Positions 16,815 through 26,097 of a DNA stretch of 64,000 nucleotides are shown here, piece by piece. The translations under genes were made by a program, and so were the position numbers. Source of the stretch: Variovorax sp. N23 (lineage in GTDB: Bacteria > Pseudomonadota > Gammaproteobacteria > Burkholderiales > Burkholderiaceae_C); NCBI RefSeq assembly GCF_025486315.1, contig NZ_JAOOPY010000007.1, forward strand, positions 1 to 64,000. The letters are read 5' to 3'. Position 1 is the stretch's first letter; every line of letters starts with the position of its first letter. Below the pieces are notes generated by a model that was given only the letters and a program-made list of their open reading frames with translations, searched no databases and had not been told where the DNA came from.

Positions 16815-17660
16815 TCAGTTCGGCGCGTCGGTCCGCACCCGCATGAAGCGGGCGAAGCGCGGCAGCCCGCTCGGGTGGGTGCCGTTGTAGCGGTAGGTCA
16901 CCCAGGTGCCGATCGGCGGCGGGTCGCGACGCTGCGCATCGGTGAAGCCGCTGCCCAGCCGGAAGCGCTGCCCCTGCGGCGTCTCGACGATCAGGGCGCC
17001 GAGGCGGCCGGCGTGCCTGCCCTGGCCGGGCGTGTGGCCGACGACGCGTGCCTCGGCATCGTCGTAGGGCTTGAACTTCAGGAGGTCGGCGTTGCGCTCG
17101 CCGCGGTAGGGGGCGCTGCCGCGGTGGAGCATCAGGCCCTCGCCGCCGAGCTTCACCGTCTTGGTCAGCAGCGCCTGCAGATCGGCATGCGTGGTGGCGC
17201 GCTGCTGCGCGACCGGCACCACCCACGGCGCCGCCGGGATCGGCAGCAGCTTGCGCAGCGCGGCCAGCCGCATGTCGAAGTCACCGGGCTCGGCGGGCAG
17301 GTCGAACACCATGAATCGCATCTCGCGCCAGGCCGCGTCGCTGGGGCTTTCGCTGCGCACGGTCGAGGTGGCCAGTTCGAAGCGGCCGCGGCCGGCCCAG
17401 AGTTCGCCGTCGAGGGGCACGGCAGGCAGCGGCGCGGTGAACCAGGCCGGCGCCGCGACGCGGATGCCACCGCGCGTCCAGAGCCGCTGGCCGTCCCAGT
17501 AGCCGCGCACGCCGTCGTATTTCTCGCTGACCCAGTAGCCGTCGAGCGGCATGCCGGGCCGGTACACGTCGGCCAGCATGAGCGCCGGTGCGGCGGCGTG
17601 AGCAAGCGGCGCCAGCACAGTCGCCAGGCCGGCCATCATCAGAAAGTGACGTCGTTGCAT
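16815..17660 (-). CDS. periplasmic ATP-dependent DNA ligase (LigE type)
   Basis: A 281-residue minimal ATP-dependent DNA ligase. The active-site motif I is K47 in SEKYDGVR; further nucleotidyltransferase motifs are LDGELW, GGEGLML and LLKFKP, and an OB-fold follows (about 205-281). Residues 1-23 form a signal peptide (MQRRHFLMMAGLATVLAPLAHA), which predicts export, as in the LigE group. Such ligases lack extra DNA-binding domains and are thought to act on DNA outside the cytoplasm, for instance in natural competence. It converges with phnX only 6 bp away, and its start is 41 bp from fabI's stop. Confidence 0.9.
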   Translation of the reverse strand: MQRRHFLMMAGLATVLAPLAHAAAPALMLADVYRPGMPLDGYWVSEKYDGVRGYWDGQRLWTRGGIRVAAPAWFTAPLPAVPLDGELWAGRGRFELATSTVRSESPSDAAWREMRFMVFDLPAEPGDFDMRLAALRKLLPIPAAPWVVPVAQQRATTHADLQALLTKTVKLGGEGLMLHRGSAPYRGERNADLLKFKPYDDAEARVVGHTPGQGRHAGRLGALIVETPQGQRFRLGSGFTDAQRRDPPPIGTWVTYRYNGTHPSGLPRFARFMRVRTDAPN

Positions 17661-17701
17661 CGCGACCCTCCCAGGCCGCTCTCCGCGCGAAGAGCAGGAA
17701 A

Positions 17702-18493
17702 TCAGGCAGCCGGCTCGTCGATGCCGCCCACCACGTTGCTGAAGCCGCCGTCGACGTAGGTGATCTCGGCCGTCACGCCGCCGGCCAGGTCGCTCAGCAG
17801 GAAGGCCGCGACGTTGCCGACATCCTCGATCGTGATGTTGCGGCGGATCGGCGACACCTCGGCCACGGTCGCGAGGATCTTGCCGAAGCCCTTGATGCCG
17901 CTGGCCGCGAGCGTCTTGACCGGGCCGGCGCTGATGCCGTTCACGCGCATGCCCTTGGGGCCGAGCGACTGCGCCAGGTAGCGCACCGAGGCTTCCAGGC
18001 TGGCCTTGGCCAGGCCCATGGTGTTGTAGTTGGGCAGGGCGCGGATGGCGCCGAGGTAGGTCAGCGTGAGCAGGGCCGACTTGTCGCGCAGGTAGGGCAG
18101 GGCCGCCTTGGCCATCGCCGGGAAGCTGTAGGCGCTGATGTCGTGCGCGATCTTGAAGCCCTCGCGCGACAGGCCGTCGAGGAAGTCGCCCGCGATCGCC
18201 TCGCGCGGTGCGAAGCCGATGCTGTGCACGAAGCCGTCGAACTGCGGCCAGGTCTGCGACAGGTCGGCGAAGAGCTTCTCGATCTGCGCATCGTCGCCCA
18301 CGTCGCAGTCGAAGATCAATTTCGAGTCGAAGTCGGCGGCGAATTCGGTGATACGGTCCTTGAAGCGCTCGCCGACGTAGCTGAAGGCGAGTTCCGCGCC
18401 CTGTTGATGACAGGCCTTGGCGATGCCATACGCGATCGACCGGTTGCTCAGCACGCCGGTGATCAGAATTTTTTTGCCTGAAAGAAAGCCCAT
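17702..18493 (-). CDS. fabI: enoyl-[acyl-carrier-protein] reductase (NADH)
   Basis: A 263-residue short-chain dehydrogenase/reductase performing the last step of fatty acid elongation. The active-site residues fall at the Escherichia coli FabI positions: Y146, Y156 and K163 (YNTMGLAK), with SIG at 91-93 forming the cofactor site. The N-terminus [18 protein letters not shown] is typical of FabI. Triclosan-type sensitivity would be expected from the conserved G93, but that is inference. I use the ATG at 18491-18493; an in-frame ATG 39 bp upstream exists but overlaps the divergent gene's start. Confidence 0.95.
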   Translation of the reverse strand: MGFLSGKKILITGVLSNRSIAYGIAKACHQQGAELAFSYVGERFKDRITEFAADFDSKLIFDCDVGDDAQIEKLFADLSQTWPQFDGFVHSIGFAPREAIAGDFLDGLSREGFKIAHDISAYSFPAMAKAALPYLRDKSALLTLTYLGAIRALPNYNTMGLAKASLEASVRYLAQSLGPKGMRVNGISAGPVKTLAASGIKGFGKILATVAEVSPIRRNITIEDVGNVAAFLLSDLAGGVTAEITYVDGGFSNVVGGIDEPAA

Positions 18494-18530
18494 GGAGTTG
18501 CCTCGTGAAAATCTTGGGCAGAATTCTCGC

Positions 18531-20327
18531 ATGCGTGGTTGGCTGCTCCTGGTGATGTTGCTCTCGGCGGCCCCCTCGTGGGCCGCCCATGCCTACGCGC
18601 AGTTCGGCGACGTCAAGTACCCGGCGGGGTTCACGCATTTCGACTACGTGAACCCGCAGGCGCCCAAGGGCGGCGAGATCCGCATGGTGCCGCCCACGCG
18701 GCCCACCAATTTCGACAAGTTCAACCCGTTCACGCTCAAGGGCACTGCGCCCTACGGCATCGGCTCGCTGATGATCGAGAGCCTGCTCACGGGCAATTCC
18801 GAAGAGCCGACCACCGCCTATGGCCTGCTGGCCGAGGACGTGGAGGTGGCCGAGGACAAGCGCTCCGCCACCTTCCGGCTGAACCCGAAGGCGCGCTTCC
18901 ACGACGGCTCGCCGGTGCAGGCGGCCGACGTGGTGCACTCCTTTCGCATGCTGATGAGCAAGGAGGCGGCGCCGCAGTTCAAGACCATCTACGCCGAGGT
19001 CAAGGACGTGATCGCCGTCGACGCCCGCACCGTGCGCTTCGACTTCGCCAGCCCGAACCCCGAACTGCCCCTGGTGGTGGGCGGCATGGCCGTCTTCAGC
19101 CGCGCCTGGGGCCAGGGCAAGGCCTTCGACCAGATCATGACCGAGGTGCCGATCGGCTCCGGACCCTACCGGATCGCCAACCCGCGCATGGGGCGCGACA
19201 TCACCTACACGCGCGACCCGGCCTATTGGGGCGCCGACCTGCCGGTGCGCAAAGGCCTGTTCAACTTCGACCGCGTGTCTTTCAAGATCTACCTCGACGA
19301 GACCTCGAAGTTCGAGGGTCTGAAGGCGGGCGAGTACGACTTCATGCGCGAATTCACCTCGCGCAACTGGGCGCGCCAGTACACCGGCAAGCAGTTCACC
19401 TCGGGCGAGATCGTCAAGCGCGCTTTCGAGAACAAGAACCCGGGCGACTTCCAGGGCTACGTCTTCAATGTGCGCAAGGACAAGTTCAAGGACATCCGCG
19501 TGCGCCAGGCCATCGGGCTCGCGATGGACTTCGAGTGGCTCAACAGGCAGCTCTTCTACGGCCTGTACAAGCGGGTCGAGGGCTACTACCCGAACAGCGA
19601 GTTCCATGCCGAGGGCCTGCCCAAGCCCGACGAGCTGGCGCTGCTCGAGCCGCTGCGCAGCCAGTTGCGGCCCGAGGTCTTCGGCCCGGCCGTGGTGTCG
19701 TCCAGCACCGCGCCGCCCGGCAGCCTGCGCGAGAACCTGCGCAAGGCACGCACGTTGCTTGCGGAAGCCGGATGGACCTACCGCGACGGCGCGCTGCGCA
19801 ATGCGAAGAACGAGCCCTTCACCATCGAATTCCTGAACGACCAGCCCTCGCTGATCCGGGTGGCGACACCGTTCCAGACCGCGTTGCAGAAGCTGGGCAT
19901 CCAGATGAGCTTCCGCACGGTGGACTTCTCGTTGTCGCAGCAGCGCATGGACAACTTCGATTTCGAGATGACGACGATCCGTCTGCCCGGCAGCACCGCG
20001 CCGGGCGGCGAACTGCTCGAACTGTTCGGATCGAAGGCCGCGTCGACCAACGGCTCGGCGAACATCTGGGGCATCGCCGACCCGGCCGTGGACGCGCTGC
20101 TGCAGAAGGTGGTGGCGTCCAGGACCCGGCCCGAACTCGTGACGGCCATGCGCGCGCTCGATCGGGTGCTGTCGCACGGCTACTACTCGGTGCCGCAGTA
20201 TTACGGCGACGCCTTCCTGATCGGCTACCGGCCGGCACCTTTCGTGCTGCCACCGACCGTCCCGCCGTACTACCAGGCCGACACCTGGGCGATGAGCACC
20301 TGGTGGGCCTCGCCCGCGAACAAGTGA
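18531..20327 (+). CDS. yejA: peptide ABC transporter, substrate-binding protein (YejA-like)
   Basis: A 598-residue periplasmic dipeptide/oligopeptide-type binding protein (SBP family 5). The signal peptide is residues 1-18, cleaved after SWA. The mature protein contains the family features [19 protein letters not shown] near the start and the SBP5 segment [20 protein letters not shown] stretch (about 85-105). With the YejB, YejE and YejF genes it forms a microcin C/peptide importer. The start is only 37 bp from the divergent fabI start, so the promoters must overlap or lie within the coding regions. Confidence 0.92.
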   Translation: MRGWLLLVMLLSAAPSWAAHAYAQFGDVKYPAGFTHFDYVNPQAPKGGEIRMVPPTRPTNFDKFNPFTLKGTAPYGIGSLMIESLLTGNSEEPTTAYGLLAEDVEVAEDKRSATFRLNPKARFHDGSPVQAADVVHSFRMLMSKEAAPQFKTIYAEVKDVIAVDARTVRFDFASPNPELPLVVGGMAVFSRAWGQGKAFDQIMTEVPIGSGPYRIANPRMGRDITYTRDPAYWGADLPVRKGLFNFDRVSFKIYLDETSKFEGLKAGEYDFMREFTSRNWARQYTGKQFTSGEIVKRAFENKNPGDFQGYVFNVRKDKFKDIRVRQAIGLAMDFEWLNRQLFYGLYKRVEGYYPNSEFHAEGLPKPDELALLEPLRSQLRPEVFGPAVVSSSTAPPGSLRENLRKARTLLAEAGWTYRDGALRNAKNEPFTIEFLNDQPSLIRVATPFQTALQKLGIQMSFRTVDFSLSQQRMDNFDFEMTTIRLPGSTAPGGELLELFGSKAASTNGSANIWGIADPAVDALLQKVVASRTRPELVTAMRALDRVLSHGYYSVPQYYGDAFLIGYRPAPFVLPPTVPPYYQADTWAMSTWWASPANK

Positions 20328-20340
20328 TCGGGCGCCACGC

Positions 20341-21375
20341 ATGACCAGCTACATCCTCAAGCGCCTGCTGCTCATGGTGCCGACCCTGTTCGGCGTGCTG
20401 CTGCTGACCTTCGCCGTGATCCAGTTCGTGCCGGGCGGCCCGGTGGAGCAGATGGTGGCGCAACTGCAGGGGCGCGATTCGGGCGGCGAACGCGCCGCCG
20501 CAAGCGGTGCCGGCTACCGCGGCCGCCAGGGTCTGGACGAGAAACGCATCGAAGAGATCAAGCAGCTCTACGGCTTCGACAAGCCCGCGCCGGAGCGCTT
20601 CTGGCAGATGCTCAAGAGCTACGCGCGCTTCGACCTGGGCACCAGCTTCTACCAGCGCAAGGACGTGTGGCAGCTGGTGAAGGAGAAGATGCCGGTGTCG
20701 ATCAGCCTCGGCCTCTGGACCTTCTTCATCAGCTACCTGATCGCCGTGCCGCTGGGTGTGGCCAAGGCGGTGCGGGCCGGCTCGCGCTTCGACTTCGTCA
20801 CCACGCTCATCGTGCTGATCGGCTATGCGATACCGGGCTTCGTGCTGGGCGTGGCGCTGCTGGTCATCTTCGGCGGGCAGCTGCAGTGGTTCCCGCTGCG
20901 GGGGCTGACCTCGCCCAATTGGGAATCGATGGGGTGGGGCGCGCGCATCGTCGACTACCTCTGGCACATCACGCTGCCGATCACGGCGATGGTGCTCGGC
21001 AGCTTCGCGGTCACGGCCATGCTGACCAAGAATTCCTTTCTCGAGGAAATCCGCAAGCAGTACGTGCTGACCGCGCGCGCCAAGGGGTTGAGCGAGCGGC
21101 AGGTGCTGTGGAAGCATGTGTTCCGCAACGCACTGATCCCGATCATCACCGGCTTCCCGGCGGCCTTCATCGGTGCCTTTTTTACCGGCGCGCTGCTGAT
21201 CGAGACCTTGTTCTCGCTCGATGGCCTCGGCCTCCTGAGCTACGAGAGCGTGATCCGGCGCGACTACCCGGTGGTGCTGGGCACGCTCTATCTCTTCACG
21301 CTGATCGGGCTGGTGACCAAGCTGATTTCCGATCTCTGCTATGTATGGGTCGATCCGAGGGTGAAGTTTGACTAG
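20341..21375 (+). CDS. yejB: peptide ABC transporter permease (YejB-like)
   Basis: A 344-residue inner-membrane permease of the DppB/OppB class, with an N-terminal membrane helix (MTSYILKRLLLMVPTLFGVLLLTF), a periplasmic loop and a C-terminal permease core including RAKGLSERQVLWKHVFRNAL, the EAA-like motif. It is 13 bp downstream of yejA and overlaps the proposed start of yejE. A hydrophilic insert at about 45-60 (RDSGGERAAASGAGY) is variable in the family. Confidence 0.94.
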   Translation: MTSYILKRLLLMVPTLFGVLLLTFAVIQFVPGGPVEQMVAQLQGRDSGGERAAASGAGYRGRQGLDEKRIEEIKQLYGFDKPAPERFWQMLKSYARFDLGTSFYQRKDVWQLVKEKMPVSISLGLWTFFISYLIAVPLGVAKAVRAGSRFDFVTTLIVLIGYAIPGFVLGVALLVIFGGQLQWFPLRGLTSPNWESMGWGARIVDYLWHITLPITAMVLGSFAVTAMLTKNSFLEEIRKQYVLTARAKGLSERQVLWKHVFRNALIPIITGFPAAFIGAFFTGALLIETLFSLDGLGLLSYESVIRRDYPVVLGTLYLFTLIGLVTKLISDLCYVWVDPRVKFD

Positions 21376-22414
21376 CGCCGTGCCGCCCCTCTCCGACAGC
21401 CCCGGCCGGCGTGCCTGGCACCGCTTCAAGCGCAACCGCCTGGGCTTCTGGAGCCTGCTGCTCTTCAGCGTGCTGGTCGTGCTGAGCCTCTTTGCCGAGC
21501 TGCTGTCGACCGACAAGCCGCTGGTCGTGCGCTACGAAGGCACGACCTACTTCCCGGTTCTGCGCGACTATTCGGAGAAAACCTTCGGCGGCGACTTCGA
21601 GACACCGGCCGACTACCTCGACCCCTTCATCCGCGAGCGCATCACGCAGGGCGGCAACTGGGCGGTCTACGCGCCCAACCCCTACGGCCCCAAGACGCTG
21701 AACTACTTCGCGACCTCGCCGAACCCGGCCGCGCCGTCGCGCGAGAACTTCTTCGGCAGCGACGACCGCGGGCGCGACCTGCTGGCGCAGCTGATCTACG
21801 GCTTCCGCGTGAGCGTGCTGTTCGCGCTGGCGCTGACCTTCATCGGCGTCGTGCTCGGCGTCATCACGGGCGCGATCCAGGGCTTCTTCGGCGGCAAGAT
21901 CGACCTGGCCTTCCAGCGCTTCATCGAGATCTGGGGCTCGATGCCCGAGCTGTACCTGCTGATCATCTTCAGCGCCATCTTCGCGCCCAGCGTCGCGCTG
22001 CTGCTGGTGCTGCTGAGCCTGTTCGGCTGGATGGGCCTGTCGGACTACGTGCGTGCCGAATTCCTGCGCAATCGGCAGATGGACTACGTGCGGGCCGCGC
22101 GCGCCCTGGGCGTGAGCAACCTGCAGATCATGTGGCGCCACATCCTGCCCAACAGCATGACGCCGGTGGTGACCTTCCTGCCGTTCCGCATGAGCGCGGC
22201 GATTTTGGCGCTGACCTCGCTCGACTTCCTCGGCCTCGGCGTGCCCCCGGGCACGCCGTCGCTGGGCGAACTGCTGAGCCAGGGCAAGGCCAACATCGAC
22301 GCCTGGTGGATCTCGCTGTCGACCTTCGGCGTGCTGGTCGTGACGCTGATGCTGCTGACCTTCATGGGCGACGCGTTGCGCGATGCACTCGACCCCCGAA
22401 AGATGGACACATGA
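21368..22414 (+). CDS. yejE: peptide ABC transporter permease (YejE-like)
   Basis: An inner-membrane permease of the DppC/OppC class, 348 residues from the TTG at 21368. An in-frame GTG at 21380 gives a slightly shorter start (VPPLSDSP) that would avoid overlap with yejB; the choice is open. The C-terminal domain contains RAARALGVSNLQIMWRHILPN, the EAA loop. The long periplasmic insert (about 55-125) is typical of YejE. Its stop overlaps the yejF start (ATGA), so the genes are coupled. Confidence 0.93.
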   Translation: MTSAVPPLSDSPGRRAWHRFKRNRLGFWSLLLFSVLVVLSLFAELLSTDKPLVVRYEGTTYFPVLRDYSEKTFGGDFETPADYLDPFIRERITQGGNWAVYAPNPYGPKTLNYFATSPNPAAPSRENFFGSDDRGRDLLAQLIYGFRVSVLFALALTFIGVVLGVITGAIQGFFGGKIDLAFQRFIEIWGSMPELYLLIIFSAIFAPSVALLLVLLSLFGWMGLSDYVRAEFLRNRQMDYVRAARALGVSNLQIMWRHILPNSMTPVVTFLPFRMSAAILALTSLDFLGLGVPPGTPSLGELLSQGKANIDAWWISLSTFGVLVVTLMLLTFMGDALRDALDPRKMDT

Positions 22415-24021
22415 TGACACCGCTGCTCGACGTTCAAGGGCTGCGCGTCGCCTTCGGCGGCAAGGCGGTGGTGCATGGCATCGACTTCCAGATCGGCGTC
22501 GGCGAGAAGCTCGCGCTGGTGGGGGAGTCCGGATCGGGTAAGACCGTGACGGCGCTCAGCCTGCTGCGCCTGGTTCAGAACGCCGAGGTCCAAGGCAGTG
22601 CGCGCTTCGCCGATGCGGCGGGCGGCGAGCGCGACCTGCTGGCGTTGTCCGAACATGCGCTGCGCGGCATCCGCGGCAAGGAGATCGCGATGATCTTCCA
22701 GGAGCCGATGACCGCGCTGAACGCGCTCTACAGCGTGGGCGACCAGATCGCCGAGGTGCTCGAACTGCACGAGGGCCTGTCCAAGCGTGACGCGCTGGCG
22801 GCGGCGGTGCAGCTGCTCGCCGACACCGGCATTCAGGAGCCGGCCCGGCGCGCACAGGCCTTTCCGCACCAGCTCTCGGGCGGCCAGCGGCAGCGGGCCA
22901 TGATCGCCATGGCGCTGGCCTGCAAGCCGCGCCTGCTGCTGGCCGACGAGCCGACCACCGCGTTGGACGTCACGGTGCGTGGTCAGATCCTCGACCTGCT
23001 GAGCGCGCTGCAGCAGAAGCACGGCATGGCGGTGCTGCTGATCACGCACGACCTGAACCTGGTGCGCCGCTTCGCCGACCGCGTGGCAGTGATGGAAGGC
23101 GGCCACATCGTGGAGCAGGGCGCGGTGGCCGATGTGTTCGGTGCGCCGCAGCACGCCTACACACGCCGGCTGATCGACAGCCGGCCGACGCGCGACGTCG
23201 TCCCACCACCGGCCGCCGACGCGCCGCCGGTGCTGGCCGCGCAGGGCCTGCGCGTGAGCTACCCCGTGCCGCGCCCCGGCGTCGCAGGCTGGTTCCGCGC
23301 CGGCGCCTTCGTGGCGGTGGAGGGCGCCGATTTCCGGATCGCCCGGGGCGAGACGCTGGGTGTGGTCGGCGAATCGGGCTCGGGCAAGTCGACGCTCGCG
23401 CTCGCCACGCTGGGCCTGCTGCCCCATGAGGGCGCGCTGGAGGTCGATGGCCGACACTGGGGTGCCGGCAGCACGCAGGACCGCGCGCTGCACCGGACCA
23501 TGCAAGTGGTCTTCCAGGACCCGTTCTCCTCGCTCTCGCCGCGCATGACGGTGGAACAGATCGTCGGCGAGGGGCTGACCGTGCACTCGCCCGAACTCGA
23601 CCGCGCCGCGCGCCGGGTGCGCGTACTGACGGCGCTGGCCGATGTCGGCCTGGGCGAGGCGCAGTTCCCGGCCTTGCTCGACCGCTATCCGCACGAGTTC
23701 TCGGGCGGACAGCGCCAGCGGCTGGCGATCGCGCGCGCGCTGATCGTCGACCCGTCGCTGCTGGTGCTCGACGAGCCGACCAGCGCGCTCGACGTCACCA
23801 TCCAGAAGCAGGTGCTCGGGCTGCTGCAGCGGCTGCAGCGCGAGCGCGGGCTGAGCTATCTGCTGATTACGCACGACATCGAGGTCATCGCCGCCATGGC
23901 GCACCAGGTCATCGTGATGAAGGACGGCGCCATCCTCGAACACGGGCCGGTCGAGCGGGTGCTCGACGCCCCTGAACATCCCTACACACGCAAGCTCGTG
24001 GCGGCCGCTGTGGCCGATTAG
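22411..24021 (+). CDS. yejF: peptide ABC transporter ATPase, two-domain (YejF-like)
   Basis: A 536-residue protein fusing two ABC ATPase domains, as in YejF: Walker A GESGSGKT in the first half and GESGSGKS in the second; signature LSGGQRQ (first) and FSGGQRQ (second); Walker [13 protein letters not shown] and [12 protein letters not shown]. It energises the YejABE peptide importer. It starts at the ATGATG overlapping the yejE stop; either ATG is possible. The short gap of 20 bp to the next MFS gene suggests that gene may be partly co-transcribed. Confidence 0.94.
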   Translation: MMTPLLDVQGLRVAFGGKAVVHGIDFQIGVGEKLALVGESGSGKTVTALSLLRLVQNAEVQGSARFADAAGGERDLLALSEHALRGIRGKEIAMIFQEPMTALNALYSVGDQIAEVLELHEGLSKRDALAAAVQLLADTGIQEPARRAQAFPHQLSGGQRQRAMIAMALACKPRLLLADEPTTALDVTVRGQILDLLSALQQKHGMAVLLITHDLNLVRRFADRVAVMEGGHIVEQGAVADVFGAPQHAYTRRLIDSRPTRDVVPPPAADAPPVLAAQGLRVSYPVPRPGVAGWFRAGAFVAVEGADFRIARGETLGVVGESGSGKSTLALATLGLLPHEGALEVDGRHWGAGSTQDRALHRTMQVVFQDPFSSLSPRMTVEQIVGEGLTVHSPELDRAARRVRVLTALADVGLGEAQFPALLDRYPHEFSGGQRQRLAIARALIVDPSLLVLDEPTSALDVTIQKQVLGLLQRLQRERGLSYLLITHDIEVIAAMAHQVIVMKDGAILEHGPVERVLDAPEHPYTRKLVAAAVAD

Positions 24022-24041
24022 ACAAAGAGACGCCCCTAAGA

Positions 24042-25244
24042 ATGTCGAATATCGGAAAAGATCGGCGGGACGCATGGCGTGCCGCGCTGGCGTGCATGGT
24101 CACGCTGGCCGTGGCGATGGGCCTGGGCCGCTTCGCCTTCACGCCCATGCTCCCCCTCATGCTGCACGAGGGCAAGCTCGACCTGCAGGCGGGCGGCGTG
24201 CTGGCCTCGCTTAACTACCTCGGCTACTTCATCGGTGCCGTGTCGTGCGCGTCGATCCGGCTGCGGCCGGCCTTCATGGTGCGCAGCGGCCTGCTGGCGA
24301 CGGCGGCGCTGCTGCTGGGCATGGGGCTGTTGCACGGTTTCACCGTGTGGGGTGCGCTGCGTGGCGCGGCCGGGGTGGTCAGCGCCTGGGTGTTCGTCTT
24401 TGCCTCCGGCTGGGGCCTTCGGCGCCTGGCCGAAACCCATTCGCCGGCGCTGGGCGGCGTGATCTACACCGGCCCCGGGATCGGGATCGCCGTGACAGGC
24501 CTGCTCGGCGGCGTGACGGGGCGCTGGGGCTCGGATGCCGCGTGGATCGGCTACGGCCTGCTGGCGCTGGCGCTCATCGCGCTGATCTGGCGGGTGTTCG
24601 ACGACGGCGCGGCGGCGTCGACGGGCGCGGGCAGGGCGCCCGAAGCGCCGCAACCCGAGACGACGGCCCGCCACCGCAGCGATGCGCGCTGGATCGTCGG
24701 CCTCTATGGCCTGGCCGGCTTCGGCTACATCATCACGGCGACTTTCTTGCCGGTGATCGCGCGACAGGCGCTGCCGGGCTCGTCCTGGCCCGATTTCTTC
24801 TGGCCGCTGTTCGGCCTGGCGATCGTGCCTGGCGCCTTGATCGGTGCCCGCGCCCCCGTGCAATGGGACAACCGGCTCCTGCTGGCCATCGCCTATGCGC
24901 TGCAGGCGGCCGGCGTCGTGCTGTCGGTGCTGTGGCCGACCATCGCGGGTTTCGCCGTGGGCAGCCTGCTGCTGGGCATGCCGTTCACCGCGATCACCCT
25001 GTTCGCCGTGCGCGAGGCACGGCGGCTGCGCGGGAACGCGGCGGCAGGGCTGATCGGCTATGCCACCGCCGCCTACGGCGTCGGCCAGATCCTCGGGCCG
25101 CTGTTCGCGGCTCCACTGGCGCAGCGCACCGGCTCCTTCGCCGTGCCCTTGCTGGTGGCTGCAGCCGCTCTGGCATTGGGTTCCTTGCTCTTTCTGGGGG
25201 TCTGGCGAAAAGCGAGAATGCGTGCCACCGCTTTCTCGGCTTAA
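24042..25244 (+). CDS. YbfB/YjiJ-family MFS transporter
   Basis: A 400-residue protein with about twelve membrane segments. The N-terminal half matches the YbfB/YjiJ type (AMGLGRFAFTPMLPLML near residue 25), and the second half starts after a charged loop (about 200-220). Substrates of this family are not established; MFS exporters of this kind are often linked to drug or metabolite efflux. It sits between yejF and the rimP promoter and ends 52 bp before the next intrinsic terminator, which may end its transcript. Confidence 0.88.
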   Translation: MSNIGKDRRDAWRAALACMVTLAVAMGLGRFAFTPMLPLMLHEGKLDLQAGGVLASLNYLGYFIGAVSCASIRLRPAFMVRSGLLATAALLLGMGLLHGFTVWGALRGAAGVVSAWVFVFASGWGLRRLAETHSPALGGVIYTGPGIGIAVTGLLGGVTGRWGSDAAWIGYGLLALALIALIWRVFDDGAAASTGAGRAPEAPQPETTARHRSDARWIVGLYGLAGFGYIITATFLPVIARQALPGSSWPDFFWPLFGLAIVPGALIGARAPVQWDNRLLLAIAYALQAAGVVLSVLWPTIAGFAVGSLLLGMPFTAITLFAVREARRLRGNAAAGLIGYATAAYGVGQILGPLFAAPLAQRTGSFAVPLLVAAAALALGSLLFLGVWRKARMRATAFSA

Positions 25245-25273
25245 AGCGTCACTCATTTGAGAACCTTTTGGCA

Positions 25274-25324
25274 TATAATTCGAGGCTCACGACCAAACGG
25301 GCGGGTACCAACCGCCCGTTTTTT
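25274..25324 (+). promoter_or_regulatory. -10 box followed by intrinsic terminator ahead of rimP (possible attenuator)
   Basis: A consensus -10 hexamer TATAAT (25274-25279) is followed by a 9-bp perfect stem (25296-25304 with 25312-25320), a seven-base loop and six T (25319-25324). No -35 with normal spacing is visible; TTGAGA at 25257 is 11 bp away and too close. If transcription starts near 25286, the terminator lies in the first 40 nt of the rimP-nusA-infB-rbfA-truB-typA message, so it could attenuate; if not, it simply terminates the upstream MFS gene. The sequence cannot decide between them. Confidence 0.55.
25296..25324 (+). terminator. intrinsic terminator upstream of rimP
   Basis: A GC-rich perfect 9-bp stem and T6 tail, read on the plus strand. 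It is a strong intrinsic terminator by form and lies 52 bp after the MFS stop codon. See the promoter entry for its possible attenuator role. Confidence 0.8.
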
Positions 25325-25434
25325 ATTGGGCGAAGCATTTCTCGATGACAGCGAGCATGGCGAACTCGGTGGTATCCATCGAATGATGGCGCGGAGCGAT
25401 CGGCAAGAGCAATTTCAAGGGCATATACAGACAC

Positions 25435-26079
25435 GTGGCATTGCAGCAAGTAGTGGAACAAACCGTGGCCGGACTCGGCTACGACCTGGTCGAGATCGAA
25501 CGATCGGCCGGGGGATTGCTGCGCGTCACGATTGATCTGCCCTGGGTTGCCCCCACCTCCGAGGCTGTGATCGGTGCGCCCGAGCCGTTCGTGACGGTCG
25601 AGGATTGCGAGAAGGTCACGCGTCAACTGCAATTTGCGCTGGAAGTCGACGGGGCCGACTACAAGCGCCTCGAGGTGTCGTCGCCGGGCATCGACCGCCC
25701 GCTGCGGCACGAACAGGATTTCGAGCGTTTCGTCGGCGAAGTGATCGACGTGACGCTGAAGGCGCCGATGGGCGCCGCGGCCGGCGGCCAGGTGGCGGCC
25801 AACCGCAAGAAGTTTCGCGGCACGCTGGAGCGTGCCGACGGCGGAGGGTGGCAGATCGTCTGGAGCGAGGCCCCCGAACCCAAGCCCGGACAAAAGATCA
25901 GCAAGAAGCGCGCGCCTGCACCGTTGCATGCGCTCGGCTTCGCATTGGACGAACTGCGCGAAGCGCGGCTCGCGCCGATCGTGGACTTCAAGGGCCGCAG
26001 GCCCAAGACCCCGGCGGGGTCGCTGGAACAGGCCCCCGAGGGCCTTTCGGACATTGGCGACACGGACGTGTCGGACTGA
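25435..26079 (+). CDS. rimP: ribosome maturation factor RimP
   Basis: A 214-residue factor for 30S subunit maturation. The N-terminal domain is recognisable from GLGYDLVEIERSAGGLLRVTID (residues about 13-35), and the SPGIDRPL motif at 80-87 region is a family hallmark. Betaproteobacterial RimP is longer than the E. coli one; here the extra length is a Lys/Pro-rich stretch (KPGQKISKKRAPAP) and the C-terminal tail ending DTDVSD. The start is GTG at 25435; no nearer ATG fits. It opens the nusA-infB operon, 18 bp before nusA. Confidence 0.92.
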   Translation: MALQQVVEQTVAGLGYDLVEIERSAGGLLRVTIDLPWVAPTSEAVIGAPEPFVTVEDCEKVTRQLQFALEVDGADYKRLEVSSPGIDRPLRHEQDFERFVGEVIDVTLKAPMGAAAGGQVAANRKKFRGTLERADGGGWQIVWSEAPEPKPGQKISKKRAPAPLHALGFALDELREARLAPIVDFKGRRPKTPAGSLEQAPEGLSDIGDTDVSD

Positions 26080-26097
26080 CAAGAGGAGCGTAGTGGC

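Noticed and set aside
16815..20342. A minus-strand open frame of 1175 codons spanning ligase, fabI and yejA
   Set aside because: Only 16815-17660 encodes a protein with motifs (DNA ligase); the upstream part is antisense to fabI in another frame and to yejA.
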